Positions 7,827 through 17,275 are shown, counted from the stretch's first letter. The stretch is 64,000 nucleotides of DNA from Euzebyella saccharophila (GCF_014855495.1 NZ_JACYFJ010000001.1:248001-312000); one strand, 5' to 3'. Numbers and translations: made by a program. Notes: a model not told the origin generated them from the letters alone.

Positions 7827-10800
7827 ATGCTCACAAAAATTGTAAATTTTAGTGTTCACAATAAACTCATTGTAATACTATTCACCCTCGTAGTAGTCGG
7901 TTACGGAACGTATGCCCTTACTCAAATACCTATTGGTGCCGTACCGGATATAACCAATAACCAAGTTCAGGTCATCACTACCTCCAGAAATCTTTCCACA
8001 CAGGATATGGAGCAATTTATTACCTATCCCGTAGAACTTGAGATGTCCAACCTTCCCGGAGTGGAAGAAATAAGGTCTGTGACCAAATTTGGATTATCGG
8101 TGGTCACCATCGTATTTCAAGACGAGATGGGCACCTATCTCCCTCGGCAGCTCATTGCGGAAAAAATCAAATCTGCCGAAGAAAAAATACCTGTTGGTTT
8201 TGGTTCGCCGGAAATGGGGCCCATCACCACAGGTTTGGGCGAGATTTATCAGTACACTCTAGAAATAGACCCTGCTTATAAAGGTCAATATGATGTTACG
8301 GAACTTCGTACCATTCAAGATTGGGTGGTTAGAAGACAACTTTCGGGAATACCCGGAGTGGTAGAGGTAAATACTTGGGGTGGTTATTTAAAGCAATATG
8401 AGGTTGCCATCAAAACTGAAAAACTAACTGCCATGGATATTATGGCCCATGATGTTTTTTTGGCACTTGAAAAAAATAATAATGTAGCAGGTGGCGGTTA
8501 CATTGAAAAAGAAAACGAAGCCTATTTTATAAGGGGAGAGGGACTTACCAAGAATCTGAAAGATATTGAAAATATAGTGGTAACCGTTAAGAACGGACTA
8601 CCCGTCTTAATAAAAGATGTGGCCGATGTGGGCTTTGGTAGTGCAACGCGTTTTGGGGCCATCACCGGTAATGGGGAAGGTGAAAAGGTTCTCGGCCAAA
8701 TAATGATGTTGAAAGATGCCGACTCTAAAAAAGTTATTGATGCCGTAACGGAAAGGATTGAGAATATTTCAGGTGCGCTGCCAAAGGGAGTCTACATCAA
8801 TCCTGTATTGGATCGTAGTGACCTCATTGCAAAAACCACATTTACCATTACTGAAAATCTGGTTCTGGGTTTTCTTATCGTCATTTTTATTGTGGTTCTG
8901 CTCTTAGGAAATTTTCGGTCCGGTTTGGTAGTGGCATCCGTTATACCGCTATGCTTGCTTTTTGCTCTCTCGCTAATGTACATTTTTGGCGTTGATGCCA
9001 ACTTAATGAGTCTGGGCGCCATAGATTTTGGTATTATTATAGACGGAGCAGTGATTATTGTGGAGTTCATTGCATTTCAAATAGCATCGAAAAGCTCTGA
9101 ACTATGTCATTTATCAAAGAAAGAACTACAAACCCGTAAAGATGCTATTACGGTAAAGAGCGCTTCCAAAATGATGAACTCTGCGATTTTCGGTCAACTG
9201 ATTATCTTAATCGTATTTATCCCAATCCTTTCTTTGAGCGGAGTGGAAGGTAAAATGTTCAAACCCATGGCTCTAACCTTCAGTTTTGCACTCTTGGGCG
9301 CAATGGTTTTTTGCTTTACTTATGTACCGGCAATTGCATCGCTTATTTTAAAACCTTCAAAACAGCTAGCTGATGGGACCACATCTAAAAAGAAGGGGGT
9401 TTCAGTGAGATTGGTCACTTGGCTAAATAACACCTACGACCCTATTATTGATTGGGCACTAAACAGCAAAAAGCTAGTTCTGGCGTTGGCCTCTATACTT
9501 CTTGCACTAAGCATTTATATTTTTTCTACGATGGGTGGCGAATTCGTACCCACCTTGGACGAAGGAGACTTTGTTATTCAACCGGTATTAAAAACGGGAA
9601 CCTCTCTTCAGAAGACCATTGAAACAACCACGAAGATCGAGGAAATACTTTTGAAAGAATTTCCTGAAGTAAATCAAGTGGTCACACGTATTGGAGCGGC
9701 CGAAGTGCCTACCGACCCAATGTCAATGGAAGAAAGCGATGTAATTATTTCACTAAAACCGGAAAACGAATGGACCACTGCGGAAACCAAAGACGAGTTG
9801 GCCAACAAATTCAAGGAAGCACTATCCGTTATTCCAGGAATTGGAATTGAATTTACCCAACCGATTGAGATGCGGTTTAATGAGCTTATAACCGGTGTTC
9901 GTTCCGATATTGCCATTAAAATTTTTGGAGAAAATCTGGAAATCCTCAGTAAAAAAGGAAATGAAATAAAAAACCTAATAAAAGACGTGCCCGGGGCATC
10001 GGATATTACCGTGGAGAAAATTGTGGGACTTCCCCAGATGAATGTAAAATATGACAGGAAAAAAATTGCACTCTACGGACTCAATATTAAGGATTTAAAT
10101 GACATGATCTCCATGGGGTTCGCGGGAAGGACCGTAGGGAGTATGTTCGAGGGAGAAAAAAAGTTCGATTTGGTAGTTAGGTTACACAAAGACAATAGAA
10201 CGGAAATGGAGCACCTTAAAAACCTCTATGTAGACACCCCAAATGGTTTTAAAGTTCCCTTGAACGAAATTGCCGAAATCTCCTACCAAAAAGGGGCCGC
10301 GAAAATTTCAAGGGATGATACCCGTAGGAGGATTGTTGTTGGAATTAATGTTCGCAACCGAGACCTGCAATCCGTTGTAAACGATGTGCAAGAACTTATT
10401 TACAACAACATCCAGTTACCAACGGGATATAACATTTCATATGGGGGTCAATTTGAAAATCTACAAAGTGCCAAAGCAAGACTTTTAATTGCGGTACCCA
10501 TTGCGCTTATCTTAATTTTTATCCTTTTGTATTTCGCATTCAAATCGGTCAAAGAGGCATTACTTATTTACTCGGCAATTCCCTTAGCCGCCGTTGGGGG
10601 CATTCTTTTTCTATGGATGAGGGGCATGCCGTTTAGTATTTCTGCAGGGGTAGGCTTTATAGCTCTTTTTGGTATTGCCGTACTGAACGGTATTGTGTTG
10701 ATCGAACATTTTAAAGAACTACAAGAACAACATTTCACAAGTATGGAAAAATTAATAAAACAAGGAGCAAAGGACCGTCTGAGGGCCGTTTTGTTGACCG

Positions 10801-12188
10801 CTTCTGCCGCTGCCTTAGGATTTCTACCCATGGCCGTTTCTACCAACGCCGGAGCGGAGGTTCAAAGACCTTTGGCAACCGTGGTAATTGGCGGACTTAT
10901 AAGTTCCACCTTACTTACCTTGTTGGTACTTCCTGTTCTCTATTCCCTTTTTAAAAACGGTAAGAAACTCAATTTAAAGGTAGGTAATCAAAGTAAAATT
11001 AGGATATTGTCAAATGTGTGTTTAGGAATTTCTACCATCTCTTATTCCCAAGAAACACCCATAAATTTAGAGGGGCTTATCCAAATAGCCTTTGAAAATA
11101 ACTCCGGATTCAAAGCTGCACAATTGAAAAAGGAAAAATCGAAGACGCTTTTGGTAAATGCTTTCGACTTCGATAAAACAGAAATATACTATCATTACGA
11201 TCAAAACAACCTAAGTGTTGGAAACTTGCCCCTGAATGTTTGGGGCATACAGCAAAATTTTTTGTTCCCAACGGTATATTTTAGTAAAAAATCTGTTCTT
11301 AAAAAAGAGTTACACCTTTCTGAAAAAGAATTTGAAATTCGAAAAAAACTCCTAAAAAAAGATGTTTCGGTTGCCTATTACAATTTTTTATATCAAACCG
11401 AAAAAGAAGCCATCTACCGGGCTTTAGATAGCCTGTATACCGATTTTGCCCGTATGGCCAAACGTAGGTTTGAACTTGGCGAAACCAATTATTTGGAGAA
11501 AATCACTGCATCAGCCAAACGAAGGAGAATTCAAGTAGCACTTGAAAAAACTAAGAAAGATGTAACCGTAGCCTATTCTACAATCTTAGGCTTGATTCAA
11601 ACAACGGACTCCGTAAAAATTATGGTAACTCCAGCGGAAAAAATCGGATTAAAGCTAATTTATCCAGAGAAAACCATAGAATCAAGCTATTATCAATCCT
11701 TAGCGGAAAAGGCACGAGCCGAAAAAAAACTTGAAAGCCATAAATTGTTACCGGATTTGACCTTTAATTATTTTCAGGGAAGCAACAGTGCATTGAGCAG
11801 TCCGCTTTACGGCTATCAAGTAGGGGTCAAAATACCTTTACTATTTTCTGGTAATAAATCCAGAATTAAAGCTGCAATGCTTTCAGAATTAAAAACACAG
11901 GAAGAATCCAAGGAATATCAAAAAAACCTATCTGTAAAGCACAGCAACCTTTTAAAGGAACATGAAAAATATGCCCAAACACTAGAATACTTCAAAGAAG
12001 AAGGAATTACCCTCTCCGAAGAGATATTAAAAACGGCCACCATTTCTTTTAAAAACGGGGAAATAGATTTTTTTCAATACATACAGAGTTTGGAGAACGC
12101 ATATGAAATACAATTAGAGTATTTGGAAAATCTTAACCTGTACAACCAGACAACACTTGAAATCAATCACCTTAGCCTTGAGTTTTAA
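7827..12188 (+). CDS. CzcA/CusA-type heavy-metal RND pump fused to a TolC-type outer membrane channel
   Basis: 1453 residues. Residues 1 to about 1050 form a heavy-metal RND permease: an N-terminal helix, two large periplasmic loops, and membrane segment 4 with AIDFGIIIDGAVIIVE. Its three acidic residues correspond to CzcA D402, D408 and E415, used for proton-coupled export. A hydrophobic stretch at about 1056-1078 acts like an internal signal sequence. Residues about 1080-1453 form a TolC/OEP-type domain of long helices (FENNSGFKAAQLKKEK, FKNGEIDFFQYIQSLENAYE). The fusion would let one polypeptide supply both inner- and outer-membrane parts; this arrangement is known in Bacteroidota. The adaptor gene follows after 11 bases. 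The metal cannot be read from the sequence (Cu/Ag, Co/Zn/Cd are the family options). Confidence 0.92.
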   Translation: MLTKIVNFSVHNKLIVILFTLVVVGYGTYALTQIPIGAVPDITNNQVQVITTSRNLSTQDMEQFITYPVELEMSNLPGVEEIRSVTKFGLSVVTIVFQDEMGTYLPRQLIAEKIKSAEEKIPVGFGSPEMGPITTGLGEIYQYTLEIDPAYKGQYDVTELRTIQDWVVRRQLSGIPGVVEVNTWGGYLKQYEVAIKTEKLTAMDIMAHDVFLALEKNNNVAGGGYIEKENEAYFIRGEGLTKNLKDIENIVVTVKNGLPVLIKDVADVGFGSATRFGAITGNGEGEKVLGQIMMLKDADSKKVIDAVTERIENISGALPKGVYINPVLDRSDLIAKTTFTITENLVLGFLIVIFIVVLLLGNFRSGLVVASVIPLCLLFALSLMYIFGVDANLMSLGAIDFGIIIDGAVIIVEFIAFQIASKSSELCHLSKKELQTRKDAITVKSASKMMNSAIFGQLIILIVFIPILSLSGVEGKMFKPMALTFSFALLGAMVFCFTYVPAIASLILKPSKQLADGTTSKKKGVSVRLVTWLNNTYDPIIDWALNSKKLVLALASILLALSIYIFSTMGGEFVPTLDEGDFVIQPVLKTGTSLQKTIETTTKIEEILLKEFPEVNQVVTRIGAAEVPTDPMSMEESDVIISLKPENEWTTAETKDELANKFKEALSVIPGIGIEFTQPIEMRFNELITGVRSDIAIKIFGENLEILSKKGNEIKNLIKDVPGASDITVEKIVGLPQMNVKYDRKKIALYGLNIKDLNDMISMGFAGRTVGSMFEGEKKFDLVVRLHKDNRTEMEHLKNLYVDTPNGFKVPLNEIAEISYQKGAAKISRDDTRRRIVVGINVRNRDLQSVVNDVQELIYNNIQLPTGYNISYGGQFENLQSAKARLLIAVPIALILIFILLYFAFKSVKEALLIYSAIPLAAVGGILFLWMRGMPFSISAGVGFIALFGIAVLNGIVLIEHFKELQEQHFTSMEKLIKQGAKDRLRAVLLTASAAALGFLPMAVSTNAGAEVQRPLATVVIGGLISSTLLTLLVLPVLYSLFKNGKKLNLKVGNQSKIRILSNVCLGISTISYSQETPINLEGLIQIAFENNSGFKAAQLKKEKSKTLLVNAFDFDKTEIYYHYDQNNLSVGNLPLNVWGIQQNFLFPTVYFSKKSVLKKELHLSEKEFEIRKKLLKKDVSVAYYNFLYQTEKEAIYRALDSLYTDFARMAKRRFELGETNYLEKITASAKRRRIQVALEKTKKDVTVAYSTILGLIQTTDSVKIMVTPAEKIGLKLIYPEKTIESSYYQSLAEKARAEKKLESHKLLPDLTFNYFQGSNSALSSPLYGYQVGVKIPLLFSGNKSRIKAAMLSELKTQEESKEYQKNLSVKHSNLLKEHEKYAQTLEYFKEEGITLSEEILKTATISFKNGEIDFFQYIQSLENAYEIQLEYLENLNLYNQTTLEINHLSLEF

Positions 12189-12199
12189 TAACACATACC

Positions 12200-13333
12200 A
12201 TGAAAAACATAGTATTAATTATCTCCGCCACCCTTCTAACCGCCTGCGGAAATACCGATAAAAATAACGCAAACAACAATGCGGAAGCCCCGCATTCATC
12301 AAATAGTTTTATTAAAGTTAGCCAAGACCAATTTAACAACGGAAAGATGAAATTGGGTACCATAGAAACCAGGCCCTTTCTTGAAACTGTTGAGGTAAAT
12401 GGTATGATAGACGTGCCGCCAGAAAATAAGGCAGTCGTAAGCGCTACCATGGGAGGTTATATCAAAAGCACCCCTCTTCTAATAGGAAATCGAGTTAAAA
12501 AAGGCCAACTACTTGCCACTATCGAAAACCCCGATTTTATCAAACTACAACAAGAATATCTAGAAGCTAAGGAGCAATTGACTTATTTGAAAAACGAATT
12601 CGAAAGACAAACGGCCCTAAAGACCGAAAATATTACTTCGGAGAAAAAATTTTTAAGAGCAGAGAGTGAGTATAAAACTACTATGGCAAGGTATGCTAGC
12701 CTTAAAAAACAACTGGCCATGATAAATATTTCCGCGGCTGAAGTTGAAAAAGGAAACATATCTACTGTCGTTTCCATCTATTCGCCTATTAATGGAAGTG
12801 TCACCCAAATATACGTAAGTAAGGGATCTTATATTTCCCCAGCTTCCCCTATTCTAGAAGTCATCAATAATGAACATATTCATCTGGAGCTTTCCGTTTT
12901 CGAAAAGGATATCATGAAAATAAAAAAGGGTCAGGAAATTCAATTCCGTATTCCGGAAGCTTCTGACTCCGTATTTCTGGGCGAAGTTTATCTAATCGGT
13001 ACTTCTATTGATCCAAACAGGACAATTAAAGTTCACGGCCATTTAAAGAATGAGGCCAAAAACCAATTCTTGACCGGTATGTTCGTCACTTCTAAAATTG
13101 TGATAGGTAGCACGGAGAAATACGCGCTACCCTCAGAAGCAATAGTCTCCTTTGAAGATAAATCTTACATATTACAACTAGAAAAAAAAGAGAACGAGGT
13201 TTACTATTTTAAACAGACAGAAATAGCGCCCGGAAACCTTCATAAAAATTATACATCAATCACCAATTACCACCAATTACCAAGCGAATCGTACTATTTA
13301 ACAAAGGGAGCCTATGACCTCATAGGAGAATAG
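12200..13333 (+). CDS. RND efflux periplasmic adaptor (CusB/CzcB-like lipoprotein)
   Basis: 377 residues. The N-terminus has a lipobox (LLTAC, Cys15), so it is probably a lipoprotein. The order of regions is that of HlyD-type membrane-fusion proteins: first half of a barrel-sandwich domain (NKAVVSATMGGYIKSTPLLIG), a helical hairpin (residues about 110-180), the second half (VVSIYSPINGSVTQIYVSKG) and a beta-barrel (HIHLELSVFEKD). It would bridge the RND part and the fused TolC part of the preceding gene, 11 bases upstream. It lacks an extra His-rich tail. It converges with the ZIP gene 37 bases downstream. Confidence 0.92.
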   Translation: MKNIVLIISATLLTACGNTDKNNANNNAEAPHSSNSFIKVSQDQFNNGKMKLGTIETRPFLETVEVNGMIDVPPENKAVVSATMGGYIKSTPLLIGNRVKKGQLLATIENPDFIKLQQEYLEAKEQLTYLKNEFERQTALKTENITSEKKFLRAESEYKTTMARYASLKKQLAMINISAAEVEKGNISTVVSIYSPINGSVTQIYVSKGSYISPASPILEVINNEHIHLELSVFEKDIMKIKKGQEIQFRIPEASDSVFLGEVYLIGTSIDPNRTIKVHGHLKNEAKNQFLTGMFVTSKIVIGSTEKYALPSEAIVSFEDKSYILQLEKKENEVYYFKQTEIAPGNLHKNYTSITNYHQLPSESYYLTKGAYDLIGE

Positions 13334-13370
13334 ATGGTGAAGCTAAAATGAATATTTTATAGATGATGAC

Positions 13371-14195
13371 CTAACCAAGTCCAACATCCAATGTCATCAT
13401 GATGATAAATCCGCCTACAAAACCCATAGTGGCAATGTCCGTATATTTATCCTGTTGGGTTTCGGGGATGACCTCCTCTACCACCACAAAAAGCATAGCA
13501 CCGGCAGCAAATGAAAGCGCATAAGGTAAAATAGGTTCGAAAGTTAGAACGGCCCAAGCCCCAAGAACTGCGGCTATAGGTTCAACGATGGCGGAAGCCT
13601 GTCCGTACAAAAAGCTTTTCGTACGGCTCAAACCATGTCTACGTAAGGGCATGGCCACAGCAAAGCCTTCCGGAAAGTTTTGAAGTCCGATACCTAAGGC
13701 TAGGGCTACCGCACCTCCAATGGACGCCCCGTCAAAACCGGCGGCCACACCTCCAAAAAGCACTCCTACCGCCAAACCTTCAGGAATGTTGTGCAAGGTA
13801 ATGGCCAAGGTTAAAAGGGTGGTTCGCCTCCAAGGTGTTTTTACCCCTTCGGCTTCACTTTCCTTAAAATTGATATGCAAATGTGGAAGAATCTTGTCCA
13901 GTGCAAAAATAAAGGCTGCGCCTAACAAAAAGCCGACCGCCGCCGGAATCACCTTTACAAAACCTTCCCCGGGACTCATCTCAATACCCGGTGCCAAAAG
14001 ACTCCAAAAACTGGCGGCTACCATCACTCCACCGGTAAATCCCAACATTCCATCCAGTACGGCTCGGTTCATCGTCTTAAAGGCAAATACCAAGGACGCC
14101 CCCAATGCTGTAAGTCCCCAAGTGAAAACGGTAGCATAGAATGCTGCCAGAACGGGGTCTATAGATTCAAAATAATCAATTACCTGCTGTATCAT
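13371..14195 (-). CDS. ZIP family divalent metal transporter
   Basis: 274 residues with about eight membrane helices. The metal-path motifs of the family are present: HNIPEG (135-140) in helix 4 and QNFPEG (172-177) in helix 5, plus SAIVEP (201-206). The variable loop after helix 3 is short (PHLHINFKESEAEG, with two His). It resembles the GufA/ZupT branch that imports Zn, Fe or Mn across the inner membrane. Its ATG overlaps the stop codon of the upstream DtxR/MntR-type regulator (TAATG arrangement), so the two are translated from one transcript. The regulator's metal site suggests Mn as cargo, but this is inference. Confidence 0.93.
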   Translation of the reverse strand: MIQQVIDYFESIDPVLAAFYATVFTWGLTALGASLVFAFKTMNRAVLDGMLGFTGGVMVAASFWSLLAPGIEMSPGEGFVKVIPAAVGFLLGAAFIFALDKILPHLHINFKESEAEGVKTPWRRTTLLTLAITLHNIPEGLAVGVLFGGVAAGFDGASIGGAVALALGIGLQNFPEGFAVAMPLRRHGLSRTKSFLYGQASAIVEPIAAVLGAWAVLTFEPILPYALSFAAGAMLFVVVEEVIPETQQDKYTDIATMGFVGGFIIMMTLDVGLG

Positions 14196-14851
14196 TATTC
14201 CGTAATTTTTAAATATAAATTGGATGCAATCTGCTGGGAGATATGAATATCCCTATCTCCAATTCTAATATGCAAAGAACCGTCAAACTCCTCTTTGTCC
14301 ATCACCAAAACCGCATCTCCCAAGGCAATGTTATTTTTGTCGAGAAATTTTAGAAAAGGCGCTGAAGAATCCTTCACCCCCACGCAAACACCACTTTTAC
14401 CAATAGGCACTTCGCTCAACAACTTTTTAATGGCTTTTTTGAATTCCCCTTTTTTAGAAGGAATGGGATCACCGTGGGGATCCACTTCAGGATATCCTAA
14501 AAGCTTATCTAAACTATCGGTCAGTTTTTCGCTTTTTATATGCTCTAGCTGCTCTGCCACCTCATGGACTTCATCCCAGGAAAAATCAAGCTTTTCCACT
14601 AAAAAAACTTCCCACAGACGGTGTTTTCGCACCAAGGTAAGTGCCGTTTTTTGCCCATGTTCGGTAAGGCTAACACCTTTGTAAGGTTTATAGTTGACCA
14701 AGCCCTTTTCCGACAACTTTTTGACCATATCGGTTACCGATGAAGGTTTGGTATCCATCTCTTCTGCCACTGAATTGGTGGAAACTGTTGTGTTTTCACC
14801 TTTCCCTATGTGATAAATCGCTTTTATATAGTCTTCCTCTGAAAGCGTCAT
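14195..14851 (-). CDS. DtxR/MntR-family metal-dependent repressor
   Basis: 218 residues. The N-terminal winged helix (KPSSVTDMVKKLSEKGLVNY) is followed by the metal/dimerisation domain and a C-terminal SH3/FeoA-like domain (about 150-218), so it has the long three-domain layout. Aligning by eye, the ligands are D7, H77, H96, E100, E103 and H104. E100 sits where DtxR has Cys102 and MntR has Glu99, and D7 matches MntR Asp8, so the site looks Mn-type; however, position 10 is Lys where MntR has Glu11. I chose ATG at 14851 because the MTLSEEDYIKAIY start matches the family; a 16-residue longer frame is unsupported. It is co-transcribed with a ZIP transporter and divergent from a TonB receptor, with a palindrome between. 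Confidence 0.92.
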   Translation of the reverse strand: MTLSEEDYIKAIYHIGKGENTTVSTNSVAEEMDTKPSSVTDMVKKLSEKGLVNYKPYKGVSLTEHGQKTALTLVRKHRLWEVFLVEKLDFSWDEVHEVAEQLEHIKSEKLTDSLDKLLGYPEVDPHGDPIPSKKGEFKKAIKKLLSEVPIGKSGVCVGVKDSSAPFLKFLDKNNIALGDAVLVMDKEEFDGSLHIRIGDRDIHISQQIASNLYLKITE

Positions 14852-14870
14852 AGTATTTTTTAAGAATACA

Positions 14871-14899
14871 CAAAAATACATTTTTATAACTAAAAACAA
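14871..14899 (-). promoter_or_regulatory. Promoter of the DtxR/MntR-type regulator and ZIP operon
   Basis: On the minus strand TTG (14899-14897), an 18-base spacer and TATTTTTG (14878-14871) match the Bacteroidota consensus TTG-N17-23-TAnnTTTG exactly. The -7 box ends 19 bases before the regulator's ATG. The -33 TTG lies in the centre of the palindrome at 14888-14909, so a bound repressor would block it. Confidence 0.7.
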
Positions 14900-14918
14900 A
14901 TTTTTAGTTTTGTCTAAA
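14888..14918. promoter_or_regulatory. Candidate DtxR/MntR operator, two overlapping palindromes
   Basis: AACTAAAAA-CAAA-TTTTTAGTT (14888-14909) is a perfect 9-bp inverted repeat. Overlapping it, TTTAG-TTTTGT-CTAAA (14903-14918) has the same half sites and 6-base spacing as the TTTAGGnnnnCCTAAA core of DtxR/MntR-family operators. The first overlaps the -33 of the regulator promoter; the second overlaps a TAGTTTTG -7 box facing the TonB receptor. Repression of both transcripts by the metal-loaded regulator is inferred. Confidence 0.65.
14905..14912 (+). promoter_or_regulatory. -7 box (TAGTTTTG) of the TonB receptor gene
   Basis: TAGTTTTG matches TAnnTTTG and lies 36 bases before the TTG start codon. 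No TTG is found 17-23 bases upstream, so the -33 is weak. The box is inside the second palindrome. Confidence 0.5.
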
Positions 14919-14948
14919 TTTAATTTTATATCTATTTAAATATTTATT

Positions 14949-17222
14949 TTGCTCACACAAAATTTTAGATTTATCATACTCTTCTTCAATATATTAATCG
15001 GATATTCGCTTTACGCCCAAAACGGTCAATTGAGCGGAACTTTAACCGATGGTGATTTTCCCGTGCCCTACGCCAATATTTATTTACATGGAACCGATTT
15101 TGGAACGGCCTCCGATGAAAATGGAAGTTTTTTAATCCCAGACATTCCCGAAGGAAACTACACCCTAAAAATAAAAGTGTTGGGCTACCAGCCTTATTCC
15201 AGTAGCATTAACATACAATCGGGGAAAACGAAGAACCTCAACATACTTCTTCAAGAATCATCGGAACAACTGGAAGAAACGGTGGTTACCGGCACCTTAA
15301 AAGCCGTCAGTCGATCGGAAAGTCCGGTACCGGTTGAAGTCTACAGCCCCACCTTTTTAAAAAAGAATCCCACCGCAAGCATTTTTGAGGCTCTTCAAAA
15401 TGTAAATGGTGTTCGCCCACAAATCAACTGTAACGTGTGCAACACAGGTGATATACATATTAACGGATTGGAAGGGCCCTACACTTTGGTTCTTATAGAC
15501 GGAATGCCCATTGTTAGTGGCTTGGGAACGGTATATGGTCTATCGGGCATTCCCAACTCCCTCATTGAGCAGATAGAGGTCGTGAAAGGGCCAGCGTCTA
15601 GCCTTTACGGGAGTGAAGCCGTTGGCGGACTTATCAATATTATTACCAAAAATAGCTTGGACGCGCCCGACTTTTTTGCAGATGCTTTTACCACGAGTTG
15701 GGGAGAATATAATTTAGATGTGGGAGCTAAAATTCCAGTTGGCAATAAAACGGATGTTCTCTTGGGCGTGAACTATTTTAAATACGATGAGCTAATCGAT
15801 AATAACAATGACAACTTTACCGATTTAACACTTCAAGATAGAATTTCGGTATTTCAAAAATGGAATTTTAAAAGGGACAAATCCCGCATCTTTTCCCTTG
15901 CCGGAAGGTATTTCTATGAAGACCGATGGGGAGGCGAGTTGCAATGGACCCCAGAGTTCAGGGGTGGGGACGAAATCTATGGTGAAAGTATTTACACCAG
16001 CCGATGGGAAGTTTTAGGAAAGTACCAGTTACCTCTTGAAGAAAAAATGCTGCTTTCCTTTTCCTATAACGACCACAAGCAAAACTCAGTTTATGGAGAC
16101 ACCCCTTATATTGCCGACCAACGAATAGGTTTCGCACAATTGACATGGGATAAAAAAATAAAATCCCACGATTTATTATTTGGGGCGGCCGCTAGGTACA
16201 ATTATTACGACGATAATACGGCCGCTACTGTAGAAGAAGATGAAGTTGTAATTCCCAGTCTTTTTGTACAAGATGAAATGCAATTGGCGCAAAAGCACTC
16301 TCTATTGCTGGGTATGCGCTATGATTATGATGAAAGGCACGGTAACATTTTCACCCCCAGAATGGCTTATCGCTGGAAATTGAACGAAAATGATATTCTA
16401 AGATTTAATGCCGGTACCGGTTTTAGGGTCGTCAATTTATTTACCGAAGACCATGCCGCTTTAACAGGAGCCCGCGAAGTGGTGGTTACCGAAGAACTGA
16501 ATCCTGAACGATCTATCAATTTCAATCTGAACTATCTCAAAAAATTCTATGGCGATAACGGAACTTTTATGGGGTTGGATGCATCCGTATTCTACACTTC
16601 ATTTAGCAACGCCATTTTACCAGATTACGACACCGACCCTAATAAAATTATTTATGACAATCTAGATGGAAAATCGGTTTCTCAAGGTGTAAGCCTCAAT
16701 TTAGATGTTGTTTTCCCCAGCAGTTTTAAAATTATGGCCGGCGCTACTTTACAAGATGTTAGCCAAACCGAAGATGGTAATAAACAAAGGCAGATTCTGA
16801 CCGAAAGATTTACAGGCACTTGGGGCTTATTTTATGATATTAGGCCCATTCATCTATCCATTGATTATACAGGGAACCTTTACGGACCCATGCGACTACC
16901 CCTATTAGGAGAACAAGACCCCAGACCAGAATACAGCCCTACCTGGAGCATACAAAACATACAATTCACCTACAAAGGAATTGAAAATATTGAACTTTAC
17001 GGAGGTATAAAAAACCTTCTGGATTGGACACCCAATAGAGGCACCCCCTTTTTAATTGCCCGCGCCAACGACCCTTTTGACAGAGATGTTACCCTTGACA
17101 ACAATGGTGACGTGGTCGCAACGGCGAACAACCCGAACGCCTTAACCTTTGACCCCTCTTATGTTTACGGACCCAACCAAGGCATCAGGGCTTTTTTTGG
17201 ATTACGATACCGTCTCGATTGA
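14949..17222 (+). CDS. TonB-dependent outer membrane receptor, probably for a metal or metal chelate
   Basis: 757 residues: signal peptide (1-24, ending SLYAQ), a carboxypeptidase-like regulatory domain (about 27-102), a plug (about 120-235, with VLIDGMPIVSGL and VVKGPASSLYGSEAVGGLINIITK-type motifs) and a 22-strand barrel ending in FFGLRYRLD with a terminal barrel signature. C161 and C164 form a CNVC pair in the plug that could touch metal. TTG is the start: a stop lies four codons upstream and no ATG precedes the signal peptide. It is divergent from the DtxR/MntR-type regulator and shares a palindromic operator with it, so it likely imports the regulated metal across the outer membrane. The ligand is not proven. 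Confidence 0.9.
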   Translation: MLTQNFRFIILFFNILIGYSLYAQNGQLSGTLTDGDFPVPYANIYLHGTDFGTASDENGSFLIPDIPEGNYTLKIKVLGYQPYSSSINIQSGKTKNLNILLQESSEQLEETVVTGTLKAVSRSESPVPVEVYSPTFLKKNPTASIFEALQNVNGVRPQINCNVCNTGDIHINGLEGPYTLVLIDGMPIVSGLGTVYGLSGIPNSLIEQIEVVKGPASSLYGSEAVGGLINIITKNSLDAPDFFADAFTTSWGEYNLDVGAKIPVGNKTDVLLGVNYFKYDELIDNNNDNFTDLTLQDRISVFQKWNFKRDKSRIFSLAGRYFYEDRWGGELQWTPEFRGGDEIYGESIYTSRWEVLGKYQLPLEEKMLLSFSYNDHKQNSVYGDTPYIADQRIGFAQLTWDKKIKSHDLLFGAAARYNYYDDNTAATVEEDEVVIPSLFVQDEMQLAQKHSLLLGMRYDYDERHGNIFTPRMAYRWKLNENDILRFNAGTGFRVVNLFTEDHAALTGAREVVVTEELNPERSINFNLNYLKKFYGDNGTFMGLDASVFYTSFSNAILPDYDTDPNKIIYDNLDGKSVSQGVSLNLDVVFPSSFKIMAGATLQDVSQTEDGNKQRQILTERFTGTWGLFYDIRPIHLSIDYTGNLYGPMRLPLLGEQDPRPEYSPTWSIQNIQFTYKGIENIELYGGIKNLLDWTPNRGTPFLIARANDPFDRDVTLDNNGDVVATANNPNALTFDPSYVYGPNQGIRAFFGLRYRLD

Positions 17223-17275
17223 ACAACGATATTATAATTATATATGTACATTTAGACTACTTTCTAGAAGCCTAA

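Noticed and set aside
7827-12188. Possible frameshift between a CzcA gene and a separate TolC gene
   Set aside because: The frame is continuous across the junction and such fusions are known in Bacteroidota.
17219-17254. TTG-N25-TACATTTA before the lycopene cyclase gene
   Set aside because: The spacer is longer than the 17-23 bases accepted for the consensus.
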